A stretch of DNA of 64,000 nucleotides from assembly GCF_002160495.1 (NCBI RefSeq), contig NZ_NFKR01000004.1, positions 1 to 64,000 of the forward strand. The letters are read 5' to 3'. Under the pieces are notes generated by a model. That model saw only the letters and a program-made list of their open reading frames with translations, was not told the origin of the DNA and searched no databases. How positions within the stretch are numbered: position 1 is the first letter of the stretch; each line of letters starts with the position of its first letter. This DNA is from Erysipelatoclostridium sp. An173 (GTDB lineage Bacteria; Bacillota_I; Bacilli_A; Erysipelotrichales; Coprobacillaceae). The position numbers were made by a program, and so were the translations under genes. Positions 40,932 to 51,212 of the stretch are shown here, piece by piece.

Positions 40932-43127
40932 TTGTATATAGTGCAAGTATTAGTTGAACATCCTACTCATGCATTGGATACTAATTTTGATTATTTATCC
41001 AAAGAAGAGTTAAAACCAGGTGTTAGAGTAGCGATAGTATTTGGTTATCAACGAATTATTGGTTATGTTACTGGATGTAAATATAGTGAAAAATCTAAGG
41101 AAGATTTAGAAGAAGAAGCTGGTTTTAAATATCGCTATATTAGTGAAGTAATTGATAAACAGCCATTATTAAATGATGAATTACAACAATTATCGATTAC
41201 TCTTGCTAAACTAACTTTATCGCCTCGAATCAGTTGTTTACAAGCGATGCTACCACCGCAATTAAAACCAAGTAGTAACAAAGCGGTAGGGATAAAATAT
41301 CAAAATGTAATTGAAGTAATTGATAAAGATGCTGTTTTAAAAACCGTAAAACAACAAGAAGCTTTGCAATTTTTAAACCAGCATCCCCATACGCTATTAA
41401 AAGATTTTCCTTATAGTAAATCAGTATTAGATAAAATGGTTGAACAAAAAGCGGTAATAATAAAAAAAGAAGAAGTATACCGTGATCCTTTTGTCGATGA
41501 TCAAAAAAACCCAATAGAATATGCTTTGACAAGCGATCAACAAAAAGTTGTAAATGGCATTATGGCAAAAATAAACGTTTATCATACGGCTTTGATTCAT
41601 GGGGTAACTGGCTCTGGAAAAACAGAAGTTTATTTACACTTATCTAAATATGTGATTCAAAATAATCGAACAGTTTTAATGTTAGTACCAGAAATTTCAT
41701 TAACACCAATGATGGTCAATGCTTTTAAACATAAATTTGGTAAAGAAGTTGCAATTATTCATTCAAGACTATCACCTGGTGAACGATATGATGAATATCG
41801 GCGTATTTTAAATCATGAAGTCAAAATAGTAGTTGGAGCACGTAGTGCTATCTTTGCACCTTTAGAAAATATTGGCTTAATTATTTTAGATGAAGAACAT
41901 GATCCTAGTTATAAACAAGAAAGTAAACCGCGCTATCAAACCGCACAGATAGCTAGGATCCGTGCTAAATATCATCACTGTCCAGTTGTTTTAGGAAGTG
42001 CAACGCCTTCACTAGAATCATATAGTCGCGCTATTAAAGGGGTATATGATTTATATGAATTACCAAAACGAATTAATCAGTTTCCATTACCAGAAATTGA
42101 ATTAATAGATATGGCTAAAGAAATGCGACAGCAGAATTATTCACTTTTTTCTAGAGCAATGCAAAAGCAGATTCAAGCTCGTTTACAAGCTAAAGAACAA
42201 ATAATTTTATTATTAAATAAGCGTGGTTATGCTTCATTTGTTCGCTGCTTAGATTGTGGCGAGGTAATTAAATGTCCGCACTGTGATGTGACCTTAACTT
42301 ATCATAAACAAGAACGGATGTTAAAATGTCATTATTGTGAATATCAAATACCAATCATGAAACATTGCCCTAATTGTAAAGGTACTAATTTAAAACATTT
42401 TGGTACAGGAACTCAAAAAGTCGAAGAACAGTTAGAAAATCTTTTTCCAGGAGTTAAAGTAATTCGTTATGATGTCGATACAACTAAAAATAAAGATGGT
42501 CATCAAAAGTTGTTACAGCAATTTGAAAACCATGAAGCTGATATTTTGCTAGGAACGCAAATGATTGCTAAGGGACTAGATTTTGAAAATGTAACCTTTG
42601 TCGGTGTTTTAAATGCTGATTTAAGTTTAAATATTCCTGATTTTCGCTCTAATGAACGAACTTATCAGTTATTAGAACAGGTTTCCGGGCGCGCCGGTCG
42701 TGGTAAAAAGAAAGGAACAGTAATGATTCAAACCTATAATCCAGATCATTTTGTTTTACAGTGTGTTAAAACGCATGATTTTAATCGCTTTTTTAATGAA
42801 GAAATGAAAATTAGGCGATTGGCCAAATATCCACCGTATGTTCATTTACTTAGTATTATAATTCAAGGTAAAAATGAACAGGCAGTGTCTAAAAACGCTA
42901 ATCAAATCAAGACTTATCTTCAAAAACAATTGCCACAGATTTTAATTCTTGGCCCGGCTAACAGTTTAATTTATCGGATGCAGGATATTTATCGTAAAAG
43001 AATTTTAATCAAATTTACAGATAGTAAAAAACTATATCCTGTACTTGAAACAATGAGTGATTTTTATAATAAACAAGGAACTAAAGTTCATGTAGTTTGT
43101 GACTTTAATCCGTATAGTCAAATATAG
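40932..43127 (+). CDS. priA: Primosomal protein N' (PriA helicase)
   Basis: Replication-restart helicase. The 731-residue protein has a 3'-DNA binding domain, Walker A HGVTGSGKTEVYL, DEEHDPSYKQ (DEAH-type box), and the zinc-binding insert of eight Cys (CLDCGEVIKCPHCD and KCHYCEYQ, then HCPNCKG). The TTG at 40932 follows AGGTGAT by about 5 bases; the in-frame GTG at 40923 lies within that ribosome binding site. It opens the housekeeping run continuing with rsmB and rlmN. Confidence 0.96.
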   Translation: MYIVQVLVEHPTHALDTNFDYLSKEELKPGVRVAIVFGYQRIIGYVTGCKYSEKSKEDLEEEAGFKYRYISEVIDKQPLLNDELQQLSITLAKLTLSPRISCLQAMLPPQLKPSSNKAVGIKYQNVIEVIDKDAVLKTVKQQEALQFLNQHPHTLLKDFPYSKSVLDKMVEQKAVIIKKEEVYRDPFVDDQKNPIEYALTSDQQKVVNGIMAKINVYHTALIHGVTGSGKTEVYLHLSKYVIQNNRTVLMLVPEISLTPMMVNAFKHKFGKEVAIIHSRLSPGERYDEYRRILNHEVKIVVGARSAIFAPLENIGLIILDEEHDPSYKQESKPRYQTAQIARIRAKYHHCPVVLGSATPSLESYSRAIKGVYDLYELPKRINQFPLPEIELIDMAKEMRQQNYSLFSRAMQKQIQARLQAKEQIILLLNKRGYASFVRCLDCGEVIKCPHCDVTLTYHKQERMLKCHYCEYQIPIMKHCPNCKGTNLKHFGTGTQKVEEQLENLFPGVKVIRYDVDTTKNKDGHQKLLQQFENHEADILLGTQMIAKGLDFENVTFVGVLNADLSLNIPDFRSNERTYQLLEQVSGRAGRGKKKGTVMIQTYNPDHFVLQCVKTHDFNRFFNEEMKIRRLAKYPPYVHLLSIIIQGKNEQAVSKNANQIKTYLQKQLPQILILGPANSLIYRMQDIYRKRILIKFTDSKKLYPVLETMSDFYNKQGTKVHVVCDFNPYSQI

Positions 43128-43139
43128 AAAGGACAAATT

Positions 43140-44393
43140 ATGGCACGAAATGCAGCATTAAAAATATTATTAAAATACGAAACAGAACAAAGTTATTTAA
43201 ATATTACTTTAAATGAATATTTAGAAAATAGTACTTTGTCAAGAAATGATAAAGACTTGACAACACGGATTGTTTATGGAACAATTCAAAACAAGCTCTA
43301 TCTTGAATACCAATTAGCACCATATATAGAGGGAAAAAAGGTGAAACAAAGAGAAAAAATCATTTTATTGATGTCTTTGTATCAACTGATATTTTTAGAT
43401 AAAATTCCTCAATATGCAGTAATTGATGAAGCGGTTAAACTAGCTAAACAAAAGAATCTTTATGCTGGTAAATTTGTTAATGCGATATTACGTAATTTTA
43501 TCCGTCATGGTAAACGCGAGGTTGTAAAAAAAGATCCATTAGAAAAATTAGCGATTGAAACTAGTCATCCATTATGGTTGGTAAAGATGCTAAATAAACA
43601 ATATGATTTTGCAACAACTCAAAAAATATGTTTTCATGATAATACACCACCAGTTAGAACGGCACGAGTTAATACATTAAAAACAACTAAAGAAAATATT
43701 CTATCTGATAAAAATTTTGTAAGTGGAAATTTAGCTAGTGATAGTGTGTTATATCGCTCTGGTAATATAGCTAGTACTAGTTATTTTAAAGAAGGATTAA
43801 TTACTATTCAAGATGAGTCAAGTCAGTTAGTAGCACCGTTATTGGCACCAGAAAGTGATGATTTAGTTTTAGATATGTGTTGTGCTCCTGGTGGTAAAAC
43901 AGCACACTTAGCAGCAATTATGAAAAATCAGGGTAAAATTATTGCTTATGATTTATTTCGACATAAAATTGATTTAGTTAAAGCTAATTTGAAACGTTTA
44001 GGTGTTAAAAATGTAGAGTTATATGAAAATGATGCAACTAAGCTAAAAAAAAGTTATGCGCCAGAAACGTTTGATAAAATTTTACTAGATGCTCCTTGTA
44101 GTGGGTTAGGAGTTTTAAAAAGAAAACCAGAAATTAGGTATCATGATTCGAAAATAATGGATTCAATCATGATAATCCAGACAAAATTATTAGACAATGC
44201 CTACTATTTATTGAAGAAAAATGGTAAAATGGTTTATAGTACATGCACTATAAATAAAAAAGAAAACGAAATGATGGTAAAAAAGTTTATTGAAAAATAT
44301 CCTGATATGAAAATTATTGAGGAAAGAACTATATTACCATATGAATTTAATAGTGATGGATTTTATATGTGTAAATTAGAAAAAGGGAATTAA
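43140..44393 (+). CDS. rsmB: 16S rRNA m5C967 methyltransferase
   Basis: SAM-dependent RNA methyltransferase of the Sun/RsmB family, 417 residues. The N-terminal part (1-130) is NusB-like (ALKILLKYETEQSYLNI, LSRNDKDLTTRIVYG). The catalytic domain has the SAM-binding DMCCAPGGKTAHLA (residues about 247-260), LDAPCSGLGVLKRKPE with the Cys that contacts the base, and STCTINKKENE with the second Cys. AGAAAGGA lies before the ATG, 12 bases after priA. Confidence 0.95.
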   Translation: MARNAALKILLKYETEQSYLNITLNEYLENSTLSRNDKDLTTRIVYGTIQNKLYLEYQLAPYIEGKKVKQREKIILLMSLYQLIFLDKIPQYAVIDEAVKLAKQKNLYAGKFVNAILRNFIRHGKREVVKKDPLEKLAIETSHPLWLVKMLNKQYDFATTQKICFHDNTPPVRTARVNTLKTTKENILSDKNFVSGNLASDSVLYRSGNIASTSYFKEGLITIQDESSQLVAPLLAPESDDLVLDMCCAPGGKTAHLAAIMKNQGKIIAYDLFRHKIDLVKANLKRLGVKNVELYENDATKLKKSYAPETFDKILLDAPCSGLGVLKRKPEIRYHDSKIMDSIMIIQTKLLDNAYYLLKKNGKMVYSTCTINKKENEMMVKKFIEKYPDMKIIEERTILPYEFNSDGFYMCKLEKGN

Positions 44394-44394
44394 A

Positions 44395-45423
44395 ATGGAA
44401 AATATTTATAATTATTCTTTAGAACAACTAACAAACTACTTTGCTTCAATTAATCAAAAGCCGTTTCGAGCTAAACAGGTGTTTAGCTGGCTTTATCAAA
44501 AAGAAGCTAGTTCTTTTGATGAAATGTCTAATTTATCAAAAGAATTAAGAGAACAGTTAAAAGAACATTTTACATTTGATATTTTAAAGATTGTTGAAAA
44601 ACAAGAATCTAAAGATGGGACGATCAAATATCTATTTGAAATGTTAGATGGCAGTTTGATTGAAACTGTATTGATGATTCATGACTATGGTAAATCATTA
44701 TGTGTTACAAGTCAGGTTGGTTGTAATATGAAGTGTAGTTTTTGTGCTAGTGGTTTACTAAGAAAACAACGTGATTTAACACCAGGTGAAATCGTAGCTC
44801 AGGTAATGAAAGTGCAGCTGGATACTAAACAGCGGATTAGCCACGTTGTTGTTATGGGAACTGGTGAGCCGTTTGATAATTATGATAATGTCATGGAGTT
44901 TGTCCGCATTATTAATCATCCTAATGGACTTGCAATCGGTGCTAGACATATTACTATTTCAACTTGTGGATTAATACCAGGAATACAAAGATATAGTGAC
45001 GAAGGCATTCAAACTAATCTAGCAATATCTTTACATGCACCTAATGATGAAATTAGAAATCAATTAATGCCGATTAATCGTCGTTATCCACTTGATGATT
45101 TACGACAGGCCATTAGTGATTATATTGATAAAACTAATCGTCGCGTTACGTTTGAATATATTTTATTAAAAGATGTTAATGATAGTCTTGTTGATGCTAG
45201 ACAGTTAGCACATTATTTAAGAGGATTAAATGCTTATGTTAATTTGATTCCTTATAATAGTGTTGATGAACATGGTTATCAGCCAAGTGATCAAGAAACG
45301 ATTGAAAAATTTAAAAGCGAGTTATTAAGATTACATATTAATGTAACTTTAAGAAAAGAACACGGTCGAGATATCGACGGTGCTTGTGGTCAGCTTAGAG
45401 CCAAAAGAGGTAGGGTTAAATAA
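44395..45423 (+). CDS. rlmN: 23S rRNA A2503 / tRNA A37 C2-methyltransferase
   Basis: Radical SAM methyltransferase of 342 residues. The 4Fe-4S cluster motif CNMKCSFCASG (residues about 107-117) and the GTGEPFDNYDN SAM-contact loop are present. The C-terminal GACGQLRAKRG contains the catalytic Cys that forms the methylated intermediate. RlmN rather than Cfr is indicated by length and chromosomal context between rsmB and prpC. It starts one base after the rsmB stop; its stop TAA overlaps the prpC start by one base. Confidence 0.96.
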   Translation: MENIYNYSLEQLTNYFASINQKPFRAKQVFSWLYQKEASSFDEMSNLSKELREQLKEHFTFDILKIVEKQESKDGTIKYLFEMLDGSLIETVLMIHDYGKSLCVTSQVGCNMKCSFCASGLLRKQRDLTPGEIVAQVMKVQLDTKQRISHVVVMGTGEPFDNYDNVMEFVRIINHPNGLAIGARHITISTCGLIPGIQRYSDEGIQTNLAISLHAPNDEIRNQLMPINRRYPLDDLRQAISDYIDKTNRRVTFEYILLKDVNDSLVDARQLAHYLRGLNAYVNLIPYNSVDEHGYQPSDQETIEKFKSELLRLHINVTLRKEHGRDIDGACGQLRAKRGRVK

Positions 45424-46160
45424 TGAATTATTATGCAAAAACGGATATTGGAAAAGTAAGAAATAAAAATCAAGATCAGGCAGCAGTTAATGCCAATATA
45501 AAAGATCAGATAATCGCTGTAGTCTGTGATGGCATGGGTGGTCATCGCTCTGGTGAAATTGCTTCACGAGTAGTGATGGATCATGTCTTAAGCTGTTTTG
45601 ATATCATTCCACCGTTTGATACACCCGAAGAGTTAAAAAAATGGCTTCAAGAAACAATCGTTGAATGTGATCAAATTGTAAAAAGAATGGCGATGCAAAA
45701 TGTTGAACATCAAGGAATGGGAACAACCATTGTTGTTGCTATTTTTATGGATAACAAACTATATGTATCACATGTAGGTGATAGTCGGGCATATATTTTA
45801 AAAGATGGTCAATTAACACAAATAACTAAAGACCACACTTTAGTTAATGAATTAGTTGATCGAGGAGCTATAACACCTGAAAGTGCTAAGCACCATGTTC
45901 AAAAGAATGTTTTAACCCAGGCTATAGGAGCCCCAACGGAATTGAAACCTTCTTTAATAGAAATGGATTTTGAAAATAGTTTATTAATGTTATGTAGTGA
46001 TGGATTATATAATTGTTTGGATAATGAAGCAATTAAAGAAATTTTGCTTAAGAATACTAAAGTAGTAGAAAAAGTGATTGAATTAATTGACCAGGCGAAT
46101 GAAAATGGTGGCCGTGACAATATTGGTGTGGCAATCATAGATAACCAGGGAGGAAGATAA
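45423..46160 (+). CDS. prpC: PP2C-type Ser/Thr protein phosphatase (PrpC/Stp)
   Basis: A 245-residue PPM/PP2C phosphatase that reverses PrkC phosphorylation. Seen: the motif-1 region KTDIGKVRNKNQDQA, VCDGMGGHRSGEIAS with metal-binding Asp, GTTIVVA, the HVGDSRAYIL segment and the C-terminal GGRDNIGVAII metal site. The gene is directly followed by prkC with one base between, as in most Bacillota. Confidence 0.96.
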   Translation: MNYYAKTDIGKVRNKNQDQAAVNANIKDQIIAVVCDGMGGHRSGEIASRVVMDHVLSCFDIIPPFDTPEELKKWLQETIVECDQIVKRMAMQNVEHQGMGTTIVVAIFMDNKLYVSHVGDSRAYILKDGQLTQITKDHTLVNELVDRGAITPESAKHHVQKNVLTQAIGAPTELKPSLIEMDFENSLLMLCSDGLYNCLDNEAIKEILLKNTKVVEKVIELIDQANENGGRDNIGVAIIDNQGGR

Positions 46161-46161
46161 A

Positions 46162-48132
46162 ATGGCAAAAATAATTGCAGAGCGTTATGAATTGTTAGAA
46201 CTTATTGGTCAAGGTGGTATGGCCGATGTTTATTTGGCTCAAGATATTATTTTAAATCGGACTATTGCAATTAAGATTTTAAGAACTAGTTTAGCTAAAG
46301 ATCCGATTTATGTGACAAGATTTCAGCGAGAAGCAAGTGCTGCCGCTGCTCTTTCTCATCGTAATATTGTAGAAATATATGATGTTGGTGAAGATGAAGA
46401 TAAATATTATATTGTTATGGAATATGTTCCTGGAACAACTTTAAAAGAATTGATTTTAAAACGCGGGGCTGTTCATTATATTGAAGCAATTGATATCATG
46501 AAACAAATTGTTAGTGGTATTGCTAAAGCTCATCAATTAGGTATTATTCATCGTGATTTAAAACCACAAAATATTTTAGTTACTGATAGCGGGGTAGCTA
46601 AGATTGCTGATTTTGGGATTGCTTCAATGCAATCATTAGCTCAAGTTACCCAAACAGATGTAATCATGGGATCGCTTCATTATCTGGCACCAGAATTAGC
46701 TCGTGGTGAAAAGGCGACAGCTCAAAGTGATGTTTATGCATTAGGAATTGTTTTTTATGAGCTTTTACGTGGTGAGGTACCATTTAATGGGGAATCGCCA
46801 GTAAATATTGCTTTAAAGCATATGCAGGAAGATTTGCCATCATTATTGGATTTCAATCCATCGATTCCGCAATCAGTAGAAAATATTGTCATTAAAGCTA
46901 CTGCAAAAAATTTGAACGATCGTTATCAAAGTGCTGCAGAGATGTTAGATGATATTAATACTTGCTTAGACCGGCCAAATGAAGAAAAGCTGGTTTTCTC
47001 ATATGATAGTGATGATGAACCAACTATTGTTGTTGATCCACGAACTGCTTTTAGTTCAAATGATACATCTGAAGTTAAAACAAGAGAAGAAAAACCAGTT
47101 GAAGAAGAGGAAAATGATAACTTCTTTAAACGATTTGTAAAAAAAATCAAAGGCTTAAGTACGCGAAGTAAAGTAATTATTGGAGCAGTGACTGCGCTAG
47201 TAATTTTAGGGATAGCATTTGTTATTTATTTAAATACTGGATCAGATGCTAATTTAATGCCGGATTTAGCTGGAAGAACAGTTGATGAAGCTAGAGAATT
47301 GCTGGATGATTATGGAGTTACTATTAGTGATAATATTGTTGAAGAATTGTCTGATGAGTATGATAAAGGCGAAATAATTGAAACTGATCCTAAAGCTGGT
47401 ACATCAATTAAAGAGGGTGATGTAATATCACTTACGGTGTCTAGTGGTAAGTATATTGTATTAGAAGATTATGTTGGAATGACGCAAAGTGAAGCGGAAA
47501 AAGCAATCGCTGATTTAAGTGATGATGTTGAAATTGAAGTTGTTATTGAAGAAGAAGTTTCATCTAGTCCTAGAGGAGAGGTAATTGATCAAGATAAGGA
47601 TAGTGGAACTAAACTGGATCCTAATGATGAATCAAATTTAACGATAACTCTTACTGTTTCTAAAGGTGACTATATTGTTGTTGGTAATTATATAGGAATG
47701 AGTCAAAGTGAAGCGGAAGCTGCTTTGAAAAAATTAGGTTTTACAGTTACAATTGAAACTGAAGAATCTGAAGAAGCTAAAGGAACTGTAATTGATCAAA
47801 GTTATAATAAAGGATATCGTCTTGATCCTGATGATGATGATCGTAATATTACTTTAACTGTTTCAAGTGGAAAAACTTATCAGGTTAGAGATGTTTTTGA
47901 TCGTAACATTAATTCTGCCAAAACAATTTTGGAAAATAATGGATTTAAAGTAAGATTGGTTGACTTATCAAATTCTACTGATCAGACTTTATTAAGTAAT
48001 TATCCATTTAGATCAGTAAATACTGTTGCTGGACAAAGTCCAGAGGCAGATACTACAGTAAATGAACAAGGAACAACAGTTACTTTATATTATTATTCAA
48101 GTCAGCCAGAATCTGCAAATGAAGAAGATTAG
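46162..48132 (+). CDS. prkC: PASTA-domain Ser/Thr protein kinase
   Basis: A 656-residue Hanks-type kinase sensing cell-wall fragments. The cytosolic kinase domain (about 8-270) has GQGGMADVYLA, the catalytic lysine in IAIKIL, HRDLKPQN and DFGIA. A juxtamembrane region (about 280-335) leads to one membrane helix (residues 339-358: VIIGAVTALVILGIAFVIYL), then four PASTA domains (about 364-430, 431-505, 506-575, 576-648). PASTA units bind muropeptides or lipid II. It is coupled with prpC and rsgA. Confidence 0.96.
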   Translation: MAKIIAERYELLELIGQGGMADVYLAQDIILNRTIAIKILRTSLAKDPIYVTRFQREASAAAALSHRNIVEIYDVGEDEDKYYIVMEYVPGTTLKELILKRGAVHYIEAIDIMKQIVSGIAKAHQLGIIHRDLKPQNILVTDSGVAKIADFGIASMQSLAQVTQTDVIMGSLHYLAPELARGEKATAQSDVYALGIVFYELLRGEVPFNGESPVNIALKHMQEDLPSLLDFNPSIPQSVENIVIKATAKNLNDRYQSAAEMLDDINTCLDRPNEEKLVFSYDSDDEPTIVVDPRTAFSSNDTSEVKTREEKPVEEEENDNFFKRFVKKIKGLSTRSKVIIGAVTALVILGIAFVIYLNTGSDANLMPDLAGRTVDEARELLDDYGVTISDNIVEELSDEYDKGEIIETDPKAGTSIKEGDVISLTVSSGKYIVLEDYVGMTQSEAEKAIADLSDDVEIEVVIEEEVSSSPRGEVIDQDKDSGTKLDPNDESNLTITLTVSKGDYIVVGNYIGMSQSEAEAALKKLGFTVTIETEESEEAKGTVIDQSYNKGYRLDPDDDDRNITLTVSSGKTYQVRDVFDRNINSAKTILENNGFKVRLVDLSNSTDQTLLSNYPFRSVNTVAGQSPEADTTVNEQGTTVTLYYYSSQPESANEED

Positions 48133-48141
48133 GAGATAATA

Positions 48142-49017
48142 ATGCCACAAGGAAGAATTATAAAAGCGTTAGCAGGATATTATTATGTAGAAGATAATCA
48201 AGAGATTATTCAATGTCGGGCTAGAGGTAAATTTCGTAAAGACGAAATTAAGCCTCTAGTTGGCGATTTTGTTGAATATCAAGTAGATGGCATTAATGAT
48301 GGCTATATAATGAAAATATTACCACGAAAAAATGCCTTAACAAGACCGTTGATTGCCAACGTTGATCAGGCCTTGATAGTTTGTTCATGTAAAGAACCAG
48401 ATTTTTCATCAGCTTTATTAGATAAGTTTTTAATGGTGATTGAACATTATAATATTAAACCAATAATTGTCTTTTCTAAGGCTGATTTGTGTGAAGATGA
48501 TTCAATTGAACAATATATAAAAGATTATCAAAAAGCTGGCTATACTGTGTATAAAACAAGTTCTAAAAATAATCATGGTATTGAAGAGATAAAAACAATT
48601 TTTAAAGATCAAGTAACCGTTTTTACCGGTCAAAGCGGGGTTGGTAAAAGCAGTTTATTAAATGCTTTAAATATTAATTTAAATTTAAAAACAAGTGATA
48701 TTTCTAAAGCGCTTGGGCGTGGTCGTCATACTACTAGACATGTTGAGTTAATTAAAATGTATGATGGATATTTAGGTGATACGCCAGGTTTTTCGTCTTT
48801 AGAATTGGAAATGACACCTCAAGAAGCTGCTGTTGCTTATCATGATTTTGCCAGTTTTAGCCAAGAATGTAAGTTTAGAGGCTGTTTACATGATAGTGAA
48901 CCAAAATGTCGGGTAAAAGAGGCAGTTGAAGAGGGTTTGATTACTAAAGAACGTTATGAACATTATTTGTTAAATTTACAAGAAGTTAAAAAGAAAGAGG
49001 AACGAAAATATGGTTAA
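48142..49017 (+). CDS. rsgA: Ribosome small-subunit-dependent GTPase A
   Basis: Circularly permuted GTPase that helps mature the 30S subunit. The 291-residue protein has an OB-fold N-terminus (about 1-70), SKADL (G4), GQSGVGKSSLLNAL (G1), TTRH (G2) and DTPG (G3), in permuted order, and the zinc-binding region with CKFRGCLHDSEPKC. GGAG precedes the ATG, 9 bases after prkC. It overlaps rpe by 8 bases. Confidence 0.96.
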   Translation: MPQGRIIKALAGYYYVEDNQEIIQCRARGKFRKDEIKPLVGDFVEYQVDGINDGYIMKILPRKNALTRPLIANVDQALIVCSCKEPDFSSALLDKFLMVIEHYNIKPIIVFSKADLCEDDSIEQYIKDYQKAGYTVYKTSSKNNHGIEEIKTIFKDQVTVFTGQSGVGKSSLLNALNINLNLKTSDISKALGRGRHTTRHVELIKMYDGYLGDTPGFSSLELEMTPQEAAVAYHDFASFSQECKFRGCLHDSEPKCRVKEAVEEGLITKERYEHYLLNLQEVKKKEERKYG

Positions 49018-49651
49018 AATAGCACCGTCATTATTATCAGCTGATTTTGGCTGTTTAAAAGATGAATTAGCAGCAATTAGTAAGGCTGATTGGCTTCATT
49101 ACGATGTAATGGATGGGCACTTTGTACCAAATATTTCATTTGGTTATAGTGTATTAAAAGATGTTAGTAAGGTTACTGATTTATATTTAGATGTTCATTT
49201 AATGATCAGTGAACCGATGAAATATGCTGGTAATTTTATTGATAGCAAGGCTTCTTCAATTACTTTCCATTATGAAGCAATCGAAGAAAATAAAATTAAT
49301 GAATTTATCAATTATTTAAAAGAACACCAGGTAGCAGCTGGAATCTCTATTAAGCCAGATACTGATATATCAGTTTTAAAACCATATTTAGATTCTTTGG
49401 ATCTTATTTTAGTGATGTCAGTTGAGCCAGGATTTGGTGGTCAAAAATTTGATGATCGCGCATTGGCTAAAATTGCCTGGCTTGCAAAGATGAAAGAAGA
49501 AATGGGTTATCATTATCTTATCGAAGTTGATGGTGGTATCAATGAAGAAACTGGTAAATTATGTAAAGATGCCGGTGTTGATGTATTAGTTGCTGGAAGT
49601 TACATTTTTGGTAGCGATAATTATCAAGAAAAGATTGATTCATTACGATGA
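49010..49651 (+). CDS. rpe: Ribulose-phosphate 3-epimerase
   Basis: Interconverts ribulose 5-phosphate and xylulose 5-phosphate. The 213-residue TIM-barrel protein has the signatures IAPSLLSADFGCL, WLHYDVMDGHFVPNIS, DVHLMI, MSVEPGFGGQKF and EVDGGI; the catalytic Asp residues lie in VMDG and VDGG. The start overlaps the rsgA stop by 8 bases with AGAGG nearby. The cluster rsgA-rpe-thiN is common in Bacillota. Confidence 0.97.
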   Translation: MVKIAPSLLSADFGCLKDELAAISKADWLHYDVMDGHFVPNISFGYSVLKDVSKVTDLYLDVHLMISEPMKYAGNFIDSKASSITFHYEAIEENKINEFINYLKEHQVAAGISIKPDTDISVLKPYLDSLDLILVMSVEPGFGGQKFDDRALAKIAWLAKMKEEMGYHYLIEVDGGINEETGKLCKDAGVDVLVAGSYIFGSDNYQEKIDSLR

Positions 49652-50247
49652 AAATTGGGATTTGTAGCGCTTTAGCTAATAATATTGATTTGTCAATTGA
49701 TTATATTGGTGTTGATCGTGGTGTTGAAGTTTTACTAGCACATAATAAAACACCAATCTATGCCATTGGTGATTTCGATTCTATTAATAATCCTGATGTT
49801 TTAAATCAAATTGAAGTTACACGGTTACCAACACGAAAAGATGTAACGGATACCCATGCTGCTGTTGAATATGCAATTGAACAAGGATATGATGAAATCG
49901 ATATTTATGGAGTTACCGGTGGAAGACTAGATCATTTTTTTAGTGCTGTTTGTTTATTGGAAAAATATGCTAATCTTAAAATTAGAATTATTGATGATCA
50001 AAATATTATTCAGCTTTTATTACCGGGAAGACATTTAGTTAATAAAGATCAATATAAATATTTTTCTTTATTTGCATTGGATAAAAGTTATTTAGATATT
50101 ACAGGAGCACATTATCCTTTAAATCACTATTTATTGTATCGCTATGACCCTTTATGTGTTTCAAATCAAGTTAAAGATGATCAGGCAGTAATTACTACTA
50201 CAGATAAAATTATTTTAGTTAAATCTAATGACATAAAACTTTTTTAA
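49648..50247 (+). CDS. thiN: Thiamine pyrophosphokinase
   Basis: Transfers pyrophosphate from ATP to thiamine. The 199-residue protein shows the family segments YIGVDRGVEVLLAHNKTP, AIGDFDSINN, RLPTRKDVTDTHAAVEYAI and GVTGGRLDHFF, which carry the acidic metal-binding residues. It overlaps rpe by 4 bases (ATGA), so it is translated in a coupled way. It is the last gene of the priA-to-thiN run and is followed by a terminator. Confidence 0.93.
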   Translation: MKIGICSALANNIDLSIDYIGVDRGVEVLLAHNKTPIYAIGDFDSINNPDVLNQIEVTRLPTRKDVTDTHAAVEYAIEQGYDEIDIYGVTGGRLDHFFSAVCLLEKYANLKIRIIDDQNIIQLLLPGRHLVNKDQYKYFSLFALDKSYLDITGAHYPLNHYLLYRYDPLCVSNQVKDDQAVITTTDKIILVKSNDIKLF

Positions 50248-50275
50248 GGATTTAGACAATTAAAAAGATTTATTT

Positions 50276-50303
50276 TCACCGGTATTTATTTCCGGTGATT
50301 TTT
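50276..50303 (+). terminator. Terminator after thiN
   Basis: TCACCGG / CCGGTGA stem, 9-base loop, five T. Confidence 0.85.
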
Positions 50304-50335
50304 AGTAATTAAAAAATGATATTTGGAGGGAACTT

Positions 50336-51207
50336 ATGAAAAAATAACTAAAATAGGGATTGGTATCTTGTTGCTTTCTTTTATAGTGTTAATAGGTTAT
50401 TTAAAAATCAATGATTATATCACTCAAAATGATCAGGAAAAAACATTAACAAGCAAAAAAGTAAAACAAGAAGATTTAAAAACTAATGAACCAGTAATAA
50501 TAGATGGCAATTGGATAAATTATTTTAATGGACTAAATGGAAGTGCTGTTATTTATGATCCTAGTGCTAATCAATATCAAATATATAATCAGGAATTAGC
50601 TCATACTCGGCAATCACCTTGTTCTACTTTTAAAATTATTTCTTCGTTAATTGGTTTAGAAAATGGAATAATAGATCCATAAAATTCTGTTCGTAAATGG
50701 AATAATGAAATATTCTGGAATGAACAATGGAACCGTGATATAGATTTTTTTAATGCTTTTCGTAATTCATGTGTCTGGTATTTTCGTCAAGTCATTGATG
50801 AAATCGGACCAGATATGATGCAAAAAGAATTAGAAAAACTTAAATATGGAAATTGCGATATTTCTGATTGGTCAGGTAAGTTAAATACTAATAATGATAA
50901 TCCGCTTTTAACAGTTTTTTGGATTGAATCATCATTGTTAATTTCTCCTAAGGAACAAGTGGAGGTAATGGAACATATTTTTGGTGATGATAGCGATTAT
51001 AGCCAAGAAACTGTTGAACAATTAAAGCAGGTGATGTTGTTATCAGAATTGAATGATGAAGATACTTTAATTTATGGGAAAACTGGAATGGGTAAGGATT
51101 ATGGTATTACTGCTGATTCGTGGTTTACCGGTTTCTGCAAGTCAGATAATAAAAAAGTTTTATTTTTTAGCACTCGGTACTTGACTGTGCTAAAAAGAAG
51201 TGTATAA
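50336..51207 (+). pseudogene. Class D (OXA-type) beta-lactamase, inactivated
   Basis: All class D motifs are readable in one frame: STFK (active Ser and Lys), SCV, YGN, WIE and KTG, with an N-terminal signal or anchor helix (IGIGILLLSFIVLIGYL). The gene is broken in three places. The natural ATG (50336, after GGAGGG) is followed by AAAAAA where seven A would keep the frame; as written it stops after three codons. A TAA at 50680-50682 interrupts the chain after IIDP. The C-terminus ends in sequence belonging to the clpB promoter and lacks the last strand and helix seen in intact enzymes. Remaining codons look little decayed, so the loss seems recent. A class D-like sensor domain is an alternative ancestor. 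Confidence 0.8.
51167..51193. promoter_or_regulatory. Upstream CIRCE-like HrcA operator
   Basis: TTAGCACTC-N9-CTGTGCTAA, two mismatches to the CIRCE consensus TTAGCACTC-N9-GAGTGCTAA. It overlaps the -35 of clpB. Confidence 0.65.
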
Positions 51208-51208
51208 T
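51181..51208 (+). promoter_or_regulatory. Promoter of clpB
   Basis: TTGACT (51181-51186), 16-base spacer, TATAAT (51203-51208). Transcription would start near 51214, inside the downstream CIRCE. Confidence 0.8.
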
Positions 51209-51212
51209 ATAG